The notes beneath the pieces were generated by a model, which worked only from the letters and a program-made list of their open reading frames with translations, had not been told where the DNA came from and did no database searches. A stretch of 15,412 nt of DNA, from NCBI GenBank assembly GCA_025399215.1, contig MU621464.1, forward strand, positions 1-15,412. The letters run 5' to 3'. Each line of letters opens with the position of its first letter. The stretch's first letter is position 1. The translations under genes and the position numbers were made by a program. The DNA comes from Globomyces pollinis-pini. Its lineage: Eukaryota > Chytridiomycota > Chytridiomycetes > Rhizophydiales > Globomycetaceae. Below, piece by piece: positions 1-6,880 of the stretch.

Positions 1-106
1 CAAGCTCATTTACGCCTCGTTTCGGACGTGTATCGGAGGATTTTGAAGACAGTTGAATACAATCCAATATTCAGACAAAAAATACTTTCCATCAATTTTA
101 AGGAAA

Positions 107-1930
107 ATGGACAAAATCAAACGACGAATGGATCGAATAGGAATGAAATGGAAAGATTTATTGTATGTGCTAGGAATAGATGAAGAAGAAATGGATGAAA
201 TATTGAAGACAATTAAACAGCTTGCATTGAACAATAATGCACCTCATACAACGATGCAAATTCATAAACTACCACTGGAAATCCTTATCAAAACGGCAGA
301 TTATTTGAACTCGTCTGATGCTCTGAAATTATCATCTTGTTCTAGCCAATTTGTATCACTTCGTCGGTCTATATATGGAAACAGAATAAGGTTGGCATTA
401 AAATATAGAGTTGAATCGATCCCTCAATTCATCAAGGATTATACTCAATGTGTCAGCATCTCAGAAGATAAAGAAATCGTAGGTTTAAGTGATGAAAATA
501 CATTAAAACAACACTGTAAATTGATAGAAACGTTTGCTTGCATTCGGCAGATAGACATAAATTATAGGATATGTTTCGATATTGAATTGTTATCAAAACT
601 TACTAACATTCAAACGTTGCACTTGGATACATTTGGAATAAAAGATTTATCACCAATTTCTCGTTTCCAACATCTTGAAGACCTACATATTGGACATTGT
701 GCGTTTTCAAGACCAGCTGAGTTAAATCAATTAGATTTGTCACTATTATCTACTTCATCTCGTCTTCGAAAATTGTCAATATGGCAAAGAATTATATCTA
801 ATCCTGCACCACTCTCTGCCATGATCTACCTTCAAGAACTGAAATTAACGAACACAAAAATTAGTGATATATCAGCGTTATCCTCATTGGTCAACCTGGT
901 TCATTTGTATATCTATGGCGATCGTATACCAAATATCAAAGCATTAAAAAACATGAAGAAATTGAAAAGCTTGGAAATAACAACCTGGATTCGATTCCCT
1001 GGTTCAGATAGGCTGTCAACTTTTCTGCTTGACACTGAACCTTTAGCGTATTTAATCAACCTTGTCAAATTGAAATTCAATGGATACCTAATCCCGGACA
1101 TATCATTTGTATCTTCTCTGACCCGTTTGCAATCTCTCTCACTGAATGGAAACAGGATTTCAGATTTGGCTCCATTACAATCATTAACGAAATTAGAGAA
1201 TCTGGAGTTGTCAAATAATAGTATCCAAGATGTTTCACCTCTATCAAACCTAATCAAACTGGAAGGATTAAATTTAGGAATGAATGCCATTGAAGACATA
1301 TCTTGCTTACAGCACCTGGTTAACTTGAAGGAGCTCGAACTGAATTTGAACCAATTGTTGGATATATCACCATTAGCTGGTTTGGAGAGATTAGAAAAAT
1401 TGAATCTCAGTAGCAATCGGATTGAGGATTGTCAAGCTTTAGCTGGTTTACATGGTTTAATAGAATTGAACATATCTAACGCACTCATAACTTCTCTAGC
1501 ACCATTGGAAAATTTACAAAATCTACGCATTTTATATGCAACAGACAGTGGAATCACTGTTATATCGCCGCTTAAAATGCTTGTTGGATTACGTGAATTA
1601 GATCTTTCTGGTAACATTATTTCGAATGTCAACACTTTGTCTGGTCTAGTCAAACTTCAAAAACTGAATTTAGATTATAATGATATTAAAGATATCACTG
1701 CACTTTGTAAATTGACTTCCTTGGCTGACCTGTCAGTTTCCAATAACGAGGTATTCTCCGTTTGGCCTCTCACATGTCTACCAACCTTAACTTACGTGTG
1801 TTTAGATAGTAATCCCATACATGATCATGAACCATTGACTATACTCCGTGATAATGGTACTGATGTTGATTATTATGATGGAATGGAAGATGATTGGTCG
1901 GATGATTTTGATGCTGAATATACATTATAA
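107..1930 (+). CDS. F-box/LRR protein, copy 1 (full length, with N-terminal module and acidic tail)
   Basis: 607-residue protein. The frame is open further 5', but the first ATG is at 107 with an A at -3 and G at +4, and copy 3 (6881) starts at the same MDKI. Residues 1-43 form a charged helical module (MKWKDLLYVLGIDEEEM core) that I do not recognise. Residues about 51-92 are an F-box (LPLEILIKTADYLNSSDALK, then SSCSSQF and LRR), the Skp1-binding motif of SCF ubiquitin ligases. After a linker containing PQFIKDYTQC come about 18 LRRs of 22 residues (for example LQSLSLNGNRISDLAPLQSL), of the type seen in SDS22 and internalins. The tail is acidic (EDDWSDDFDAEY). There is no signal peptide or membrane segment, so a cytosolic or nuclear location is inferred. 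It is intronless. A role as SCF substrate adaptor follows from the family; the substrate is unknown. Confidence 0.88.
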   Translation: MDKIKRRMDRIGMKWKDLLYVLGIDEEEMDEILKTIKQLALNNNAPHTTMQIHKLPLEILIKTADYLNSSDALKLSSCSSQFVSLRRSIYGNRIRLALKYRVESIPQFIKDYTQCVSISEDKEIVGLSDENTLKQHCKLIETFACIRQIDINYRICFDIELLSKLTNIQTLHLDTFGIKDLSPISRFQHLEDLHIGHCAFSRPAELNQLDLSLLSTSSRLRKLSIWQRIISNPAPLSAMIYLQELKLTNTKISDISALSSLVNLVHLYIYGDRIPNIKALKNMKKLKSLEITTWIRFPGSDRLSTFLLDTEPLAYLINLVKLKFNGYLIPDISFVSSLTRLQSLSLNGNRISDLAPLQSLTKLENLELSNNSIQDVSPLSNLIKLEGLNLGMNAIEDISCLQHLVNLKELELNLNQLLDISPLAGLERLEKLNLSSNRIEDCQALAGLHGLIELNISNALITSLAPLENLQNLRILYATDSGITVISPLKMLVGLRELDLSGNIISNVNTLSGLVKLQKLNLDYNDIKDITALCKLTSLADLSVSNNEVFSVWPLTCLPTLTYVCLDSNPIHDHEPLTILRDNGTDVDYYDGMEDDWSDDFDAEYTL

Positions 1931-1932
1931 CG

Positions 1933-1938
1933 AATAAA
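1933..1938 (+). promoter_or_regulatory. Poly(A) signal of F-box/LRR copy 1
   Basis: AATAAA lies two bases after the TAA stop. The same stop-plus-AATAAA block and the following roughly 25 bases recur in the pseudogene piece ending near 4440, showing that this 3' end was duplicated together with the coding sequence. Confidence 0.55.
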
Positions 1939-2089
1939 ATGATATAATATTTCACTTCAGAAGTTTGTAAGGCTTTAATAATTGCACTGGATTAATGTTC
2001 TGTTTTTATGTTATTTGGTCTCTTACCTATTGATATACCTCAAAAATATTATGCTTTTCACGTATATGATAATATTGAAAGTACTGTTA

Positions 2090-2460
2090 TGTCAGGAATT
2101 ATACTCAAAGTACCGAGATTGTAGATTGTAATAATGAAAATACGTTGAATCTACACTATAAACAGTTGGAAACATTTTCGGACATCACGAAAGTAATGAG
2201 AAGTGTTTTGATATTCCATTGCTACCCAAAGTTCGTCACCTTCAAAAACTGTGCTTGTATACATCTGGAATAAAAGATTTATCATCGGTACCTAGATTCG
2301 AACATCTTCAAGACTTATCGGCTCTATTAGCGTACATTTACCAATTGCAAGTCCTCAATTAGACATATCAGTGATATGTCCTTTACCACGTCTTCTAAAC
2401 TTATCAATAACGTGCATAAATGTGTTCAATACTGTAGCATTGTCCACTATGATTTACCTT
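2090..2460 (+). pseudogene. F-box/LRR pseudogene fragment A (linker and first LRRs)
   Basis: Without an intact frame, this stretch aligns by eye with copy 3 from about 7210 to 7580. The shared blocks include TCAGGAATTATACTCAAAG, a 'gaaaatacg...ctacactataaacag' linker and 'ggaataaaagatttatca' (first LRR, shared with copy 1). It covers the linker after the F-box and the first three LRRs. It stops abruptly after ATGATTTACCTT (residues MIYL), a point conserved in all paralogs. Indels and stops break the frame. The F-box itself is absent. A dead remnant is the simplest reading. Confidence 0.75.
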
Positions 2461-2479
2461 GATTGAAATTTTGATCAAA

Positions 2480-2682
2480 ATGAATTCACAATCAAACGAC
2501 AAATGGAAAGAATAGGAATGAAATGGAAAGATTTATTGTATGTGCTAGGAATAGATGAAGTAGAAATGGATGAAGTATTGAAGACAATTAAACTGCTTGC
2601 ATTAAAGAAGATTTCATCTCATACTGGAATGCTTTTGCATAAATTTCAATACATTCATGTAAATGGGTCAATAATGTATTAG
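2480..2682 (+). pseudogene. F-box/LRR pseudogene fragment B (N-terminal module only)
   Basis: The N-terminal module of copies 1 and 3 is repeated here nearly base for base over the core (MKWKDLLYVLGIDEVEMDEV). The ancestral ATG appears at 2480 but is followed by a roughly 2-base insertion that throws the frame. A second ATG at 2503 opens a 59-codon frame through the module, ending in TAG at 2680-2682. Homology is lost just as the F-box should begin (about 2645, after HTGMLLHKF). It lies 3' of fragment A, so the order of the two pieces is scrambled relative to an intact gene. It might be expressed as a free N-module, but a pseudogene fragment is more likely. Confidence 0.72.
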
Positions 2683-2920
2683 TTATCAATAGTGTATACA
2701 CTGAGTGTCCATTTCGCATATGTATAAGCCAATATAGTCCCAATCGCAGTATCCAGTAGCACAGACCTGAGTAGTACATACAGAGCACTGGAAAAATACC
2801 GTTTTACTTGAATTAAATTTCATTGTAAATTTGATGTGAATGAGTGATACTTCTATTTTACGCTGTGCATTCTGTATCTTAATTATCAAACAAATTATAG
2901 AGGTCTAGCATTGGGGAGCA

Positions 2921-2934
2921 CTGTTTTTCCCTAG
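2921..2934 (+). promoter_or_regulatory. Candidate 3' splice site of the Crinkler-like gene
   Basis: A pyrimidine run ending in AG (CTGTTTTTCCCTAG) ends exactly where the Crinkler-like frame opens: the TAG is the last in-frame stop, and the frame then runs with no ATG for about 150 codons. This implies an upstream exon. A short ATG frame at 2840-2902 (beginning MSDTSIL) is a possible first exon, but its donor would be weak (GTCTAG) and the intron only 32 bases, so the first exon is unproven. Confidence 0.4.
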
Positions 2935-3807
2935 TTCGTATCAGAACCTGAACCTTTGTACATTCAGTATGATGCGGAACCACTTGAATTCGACCCAACT
3001 GATTGTAGAACTGTCGCTGCGTTGATTGAAAAGGTGCAGAAGAAGTTTTCACCCCAACTTGACTCATTTCCACTTGCCAAGTTGACTCTCCATTGTTACA
3101 CTGGCACCAAACTCAGACCAGGACTCAAAATAACTGAATTATTGAAGCAATCTGGATTTGAAAACAACGACTCTACACCACTTCTCATCAGATACTCTGA
3201 TGCCGTTCTTCCCATCTTCAAGAAGCCAAACACTTCTCATCACTCTGAAGAAAGAAAGAAAAGATGGGAAGAACTTAATCCCATTCTTATTCAGGCTGAA
3301 ATCGATGCAGCGGCAAAGAGTAGAAAGAAGAATCCCAAAGCGTATTCATCCTTGAATTGGAGTCTCATTTCTCCCATATATGCACACATTATGCATCAGT
3401 ATACTCAAACTGTCAAAGAAGTTCCTCAAGAGACCATGAATCTGCTACACAATTATCTCGTTACTCTCACAAGACGTTTGAGTTCGGTCACTACTGGTAA
3501 AAAATCACAACGCCTGCACTTTATTGCTCCCATTCTCGTCTATGTTTCTGACCTATTTGGACCAGAAAACTCCATCCAGATTGTTGTCGAAGAAGATTTG
3601 AATGGTGTGAATGTTAAAGCTAATGGGCATTTTGAATTCATGATCAAACGCAACAACAAAAGAATATGTATCGTTGAAGCGAAGAAGGATGATATGGAGC
3701 AGGGAATGGTTCAGGATTTAGTTGGAATGGAAGTTGCGCCTGATTTGGATGGGTTGGATACTGTCTATGGGATAGTTACGAATTATGTTGAATGGATTTT
3801 CTTGTAA
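2935..3807 (+). CDS. Crinkler (CRN)-like protein with PD-(D/E)XK nuclease-type domain, 5' exon unmapped
   Basis: About 290 residues. The first about 90 resemble the ubiquitin-like header of Crinkler/CR proteins (PTDCRTVAALIEKVQKKFSP, then a LTLH strand and ELLKQSGFENND). A basic helical linker follows (SEERKKRWEELNP). The C-terminal part carries a restriction-endonuclease-like core: an acidic residue in GHFEFMI, then the ExK motif in ICIVEAKKDD (near 3676), then Gln in EQGMVQ. CR proteins are known as secreted or nuclear effectors in oomycetes and some fungi; here that role is inferred. No ATG is available near the N-terminus, so an upstream exon or a lost 5' end must be assumed. The frame stops at TAA 3805, yet the same frame continues sensibly afterwards, suggesting recent nonsense truncation. 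It sits between broken F-box/LRR pieces. Confidence 0.65.
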   Translation, partial: FVSEPEPLYIQYDAEPLEFDPTDCRTVAALIEKVQKKFSPQLDSFPLAKLTLHCYTGTKLRPGLKITELLKQSGFENNDSTPLLIRYSDAVLPIFKKPNTSHHSEERKKRWEELNPILIQAEIDAAAKSRKKNPKAYSSLNWSLISPIYAHIMHQYTQTVKEVPQETMNLLHNYLVTLTRRLSSVTTGKKSQRLHFIAPILVYVSDLFGPENSIQIVVEEDLNGVNVKANGHFEFMIKRNNKRICIVEAKKDDMEQGMVQDLVGMEVAPDLDGLDTVYGIVTNYVEWIFL

Positions 3808-3927
3808 AGTCAGAACGATAAAATCGAGAAGAATATGGATACGTTGACATTCGAACTAGAAGTTGCCACTCTTGAATCATTGAAAAGAATCGCCGGAAAG
3901 ATTTATGCTTTGCTTTCAGATGAATGA
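3808..3927 (+). pseudogene. In-frame continuation of the Crinkler-like gene beyond a premature stop
   Basis: Directly after the TAA at 3805-3807 the same frame stays open for 39 codons. They look protein-like (helical ending with LESLKRIAGKIYALLSDE) and end in TGA at 3925-3927, followed closely by two AATAAA hexamers. I read this as the original C-terminus separated by one nonsense change. A sequencing error or stop readthrough would give the same picture. An intron starting at the GTAAAG there does not rescue a longer frame with the AG I tested (3858-3859). Confidence 0.5.
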
Positions 3928-3939
3928 AATATAGTTTAA

Positions 3940-3958
3940 AATAAATTGCTTGAATAAA
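3940..3958 (+). promoter_or_regulatory. Two poly(A) signals after the Crinkler-like gene
   Basis: AATAAA occurs at 3940-3945 and again at 3953-3958, just 3' of the TGA at 3925-3927. The position fits the end at 3927 better than the stop at 3807 and supports the view that the gene once ran to 3927. Confidence 0.45.
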
Positions 3959-3979
3959 TTACATTCTGATTTCTGTAAA

Positions 3980-4440
3980 TCTGCCATGATCTACCTTCAA
4001 GAGGCTGAAAATATCCAACACAAAAATTAGTGATATATCAGCGTTATCCTCATTGGTCAACCTGGTTCATTTGTATTTCCCCGCTTAAAATGCTTGTTGG
4101 ATTGCGTAAACTAGATCTTGCTCAAAATCACATTTCGAATGTCAGTCCTTTATCTGGTCTAGTCAAACTTCAAAAACTGGATTTAGATTTTAATGATATT
4201 GTAGATATTACTCCACTTTATAACTTGACTTCCTTGACTGAACTCTCAATTTCCAATAACCATATATCCTCCGCTTGGCTCTCACATATCTGCCGACTTT
4301 CGTGTGTTTAGACGATAATCCCATAAGTGAGAATGACACCCAAGTTGATTATGATGAAATGGAAGATGATTGGTCGGATAATTTTGATGGTGAATATACT
4401 GATTATAACGAATAAAATGATATAATATTTCACTTCAGAT
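3980..4440 (+). pseudogene. F-box/LRR pseudogene fragment C (internally deleted duplicate of copy 1)
   Basis: It begins abruptly at TCTGCCATGATCTACCTT (copy 1 position about 814) and follows copy 1 with few changes to GTTCATTTGTAT (copy 1 about 910). It then jumps to the segment at copy 1 about 1563 (CCGCTTAAAATGCTTGTTGG) and continues to the acidic tail, stop, AATAAA and the first bases of the 3' flank (CACTTCAGA). So about 650 bp are deleted, and a shorter second deletion removes sequence after the VWPL repeat. The frame is broken in several places. The closeness to copy 1, including noncoding sequence, marks it as a young duplicate. Confidence 0.8.
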
Positions 4441-4911
4441 ATTTTAAGTTTTCCCTTTATGAGAAGTTTACGAACTTGAATATAGACATGATTGAGCTCA
4501 CATGATCTGCGACTCACTACCAACTTCTTATTTCTTTACTCCCGTCAATGTAATCTACCTAAGAAGCAAGTATTGCAATAATTACGCTTTAAAAACACGT
4601 AATTTATATTTTGACGTTTTTCCAAGTAGAGCGATTCAAAATGATGCTGGGGATAGCTCACATACTCAAGCTTATTACAATAGACTATCTATTCATTCAA
4701 ATGGTCTAGACACGTAAGAAGGTTGTCAAAAATTGATTAAAGACTTTGGGTAACCAGTTCTATCCAAACCATTGGAGGACCAGGTTCATCCCTTCTTACC
4801 TGATATCCAGGAAATTCCAGTTACTATATACCTACAATGATAAATAAGGCTGGTGTTGGTGTGACAGATGGAGTTTATCCGTTCTTTGACTAGAATGTCC
4901 AGAAAAGGACA
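4441..4911. other. Intergenic stretch, no recognised gene
   Basis: No F-box/LRR similarity visible to me. An ATG frame at 4502-4717 (71 codons) has no motif I recognise. The + strand shows scattered protein-like stretches (for example QVHPFLPDIQEIP around 4775-4815) interrupted by stops, which may be a decayed gene. An in-frame TAG at 4891 closes the frame before the next CDS. Confidence 0.4.
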
Positions 4912-6534
4912 ATGCTTCAACCTTTTAAGAAAATGAACAGGAAATCATTTAATACTGCAATGCATATCAATCAACTACCACTGGAAATTCTAATACAAAC
5001 TACGGATTATTTAGATTCATCTGAAGCTCTCAAATTATCATCTTGTTCGCAACAATTTCTCCCACTTCGACGATTTATATTTGGAAACAGAAGAAAGTTG
5101 GTGTTGAAAAATACAATTGAACTTGTGCCTCAATTCATCAAGGATTATACTCAATGTGTTCAAGTCACTGTAACTCACAATGAGATAATGATGAAACTAC
5201 ACTGTAAACTGTTGCAAACGTTTGAGGACATCCGGAAAATTGATATTGATTATATGAAGAGTTTTGATCTGGGACTGTTATCCGAATGTACACACATTCA
5301 AAAGCTGCACTTGAAAGTACCTGAAGTAAAAGATTTATCTGTCGTTTCTGGATTCAAATATCTACAAGATCTATATATTAGATATCACTACTCTCAAAAA
5401 TCATCCGAATTGGACATGTCTTCAGTATCCACTTTACCTACTCTACGCAAATTATCAATTTTTTCATTTACAGTATCTGATACTGCTCGATTGTCCAGCT
5501 TGATCTACCTCCAATACTTGGAATTAGTTGACATGAAACTCAGAGACATAACCTTTTTATCACCACTGGTTAACCTTATCCACCTGAATCTTTGTAGCAA
5601 TTATATATCTGATATTACACCTTTGAAAACTATGACGAATTTGAAAACCTTAAAATTATCACCTATGGGTTCATTGTTGATTGATACTGGTCTGTTCGTT
5701 CATTTCCCCAACCTTGTCGAATTACAACTAACTGGCTATCAAATTACCGACATATCATTCTTATCTACCCTTCTTGGTCTAAAGTCACTTACATTGAATG
5801 GAAACAAGATTTCTGATTTATCACCATTAAAATCATTAACGAAATTGGAATATCTGAATATGTCAGCAAATCACATCACAGATATTTCAGTTTTATCAAA
5901 TTTAATCAAACTGAAGACCTTACATATATATCGAAATACGATTGAAGATATCTCCTGTTTTCGCCATCTGGCTGGATTGAATAATATCAATTTGAATTCA
6001 AATCGTTTGGTTGATATATCAGTATTATCGGGTTTGGACAAATTGGAGGTTTTGGATATCAGTAGAAATCAAATTCAAAAATGTCATGCCTTGGCTGGTT
6101 TAGTTGGATTAAAAGACTTGGATCTACATCGTAATAGGGTAAAATGTATAAAGTCATTGAAAAGTTTACAAGATCTTCATAATTTAAATGTAGCGAACAA
6201 TGAAATCTCGGACATCACACCACTTTCAACTTTGGTTCAACTGCATAAACTAGATGTATCTTTCAATACTATCTCGGATGTCAGTCCTTTATCAGGCCTT
6301 GTTCAACTGGAAGTTTTGTATTTTAATGATAATCTCATTGAAGATATCACACCACTCCATACATTGACTTCTCTGTCCAGAATTAAAATTTATAACAACC
6401 AAATACGCTATCTTTGGCCTCTTACCTACCTACCAAACTTAGTATCTCTACAAGATGGAGGTAATCCTACGTACAGCCGGAAACTATTGGAATTACTGTA
6501 CCGTATGACCTCTCTCCAGTGGAAAAAACGATGA
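4912..6534 (+). CDS. F-box/LRR protein, copy 2 (lacks N-terminal module)
   Basis: 540 residues. The start at 4912 has A at -3, and an in-frame TAG lies 21 bases upstream, so the N-terminal module of copies 1 and 3 is not encoded here. Residues about 17-60 are an F-box (LPLEILIQTTDYLDSSEALK, SSCSQQFLPLRR, then GNRRKLVL). A linker with the shared PQFIKDYTQCVQV follows, then about 18 LRRs (for example LEYLNMSANHITDISVLSNL). Repeat 12 has the family Cys (QKCHALAGL) and repeat 17 the LWPLTYLP motif. The end is basic (QWKKR), without the acidic tail. No introns or membrane segments are seen. A role as SCF substrate adaptor is inferred from the architecture. A short upstream exon ending near the AACAG at about 4930 is possible, but the ATG frame is sufficient. 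Confidence 0.87.
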   Translation: MLQPFKKMNRKSFNTAMHINQLPLEILIQTTDYLDSSEALKLSSCSQQFLPLRRFIFGNRRKLVLKNTIELVPQFIKDYTQCVQVTVTHNEIMMKLHCKLLQTFEDIRKIDIDYMKSFDLGLLSECTHIQKLHLKVPEVKDLSVVSGFKYLQDLYIRYHYSQKSSELDMSSVSTLPTLRKLSIFSFTVSDTARLSSLIYLQYLELVDMKLRDITFLSPLVNLIHLNLCSNYISDITPLKTMTNLKTLKLSPMGSLLIDTGLFVHFPNLVELQLTGYQITDISFLSTLLGLKSLTLNGNKISDLSPLKSLTKLEYLNMSANHITDISVLSNLIKLKTLHIYRNTIEDISCFRHLAGLNNINLNSNRLVDISVLSGLDKLEVLDISRNQIQKCHALAGLVGLKDLDLHRNRVKCIKSLKSLQDLHNLNVANNEISDITPLSTLVQLHKLDVSFNTISDVSPLSGLVQLEVLYFNDNLIEDITPLHTLTSLSRIKIYNNQIRYLWPLTYLPNLVSLQDGGNPTYSRKLLELLYRMTSLQWKKR

Positions 6535-6555
6535 TTAGGTTGTTCCGTTTACCAG

Positions 6556-6561
6556 AATAAA
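6556..6561 (+). promoter_or_regulatory. Poly(A) signal of F-box/LRR copy 2
   Basis: AATAAA, extended by a run of As, lies about 20 bases after the TGA stop. Confidence 0.5.
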
Positions 6562-6880
6562 AAAATACAAACACAAAAATCATTAGATTGAAACCGATAA
6601 AAAAGCATGCAATTTATAATCAAAGATAGATAGTTGTTTTCTACAATAAGATGATACTCCTTCTGTTGTTGTTAAACCTCGAATGCATACCACTGAAAAC
6701 AAATCTATCAATACTATTATCACAGTAATGATTGTTTAACTTAACACTTCTTCCGATGGCTTCTGGCAGCTGTCAAAAATCAGCAACTTTGAGCTTGACT
6801 TGAAAGCCTGTCAATCTGAACGGTTGATAATTTAGACGATCTCAATAATTCGGGGGTTTTTTTGACCTTTTTTAAAAGTA
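6562..6880. other. Intergenic and presumed promoter/5' UTR of copy 3
   Basis: About 320 AT-rich bases without a credible ORF. The last bases (a T-rich run then TTTAAAAGTA before the ATG) resemble the sequence just before the copy 1 ATG (TTTTAAGGAAA). No clear TATA element or other motif was recognised. Confidence 0.4.

Noticed and set aside
53..106. Frame of copy 1 open 18 codons upstream of 107
   Set aside because: That extension begins with TTG; a eukaryotic start should be ATG, and copy 3 starts at the homologous MDKI.
913..1653. Long open frames on the - strand under copy 1, and similar frames antisense to the other LRR genes
   Set aside because: They mirror the regular LRR codon pattern and have no independent motif; treated as shadows.
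1998..2040. Short similarity to the WPLTYLP repeat (TTTGGTCTCTTACCTATTGATATACC)
   Set aside because: Too short and diverged to call as a separate pseudogene piece, though it may be one.
4502..4717. 71-codon ATG frame on the + strand
   Set aside because: No recognisable domain, and chance ORFs of this size are expected.
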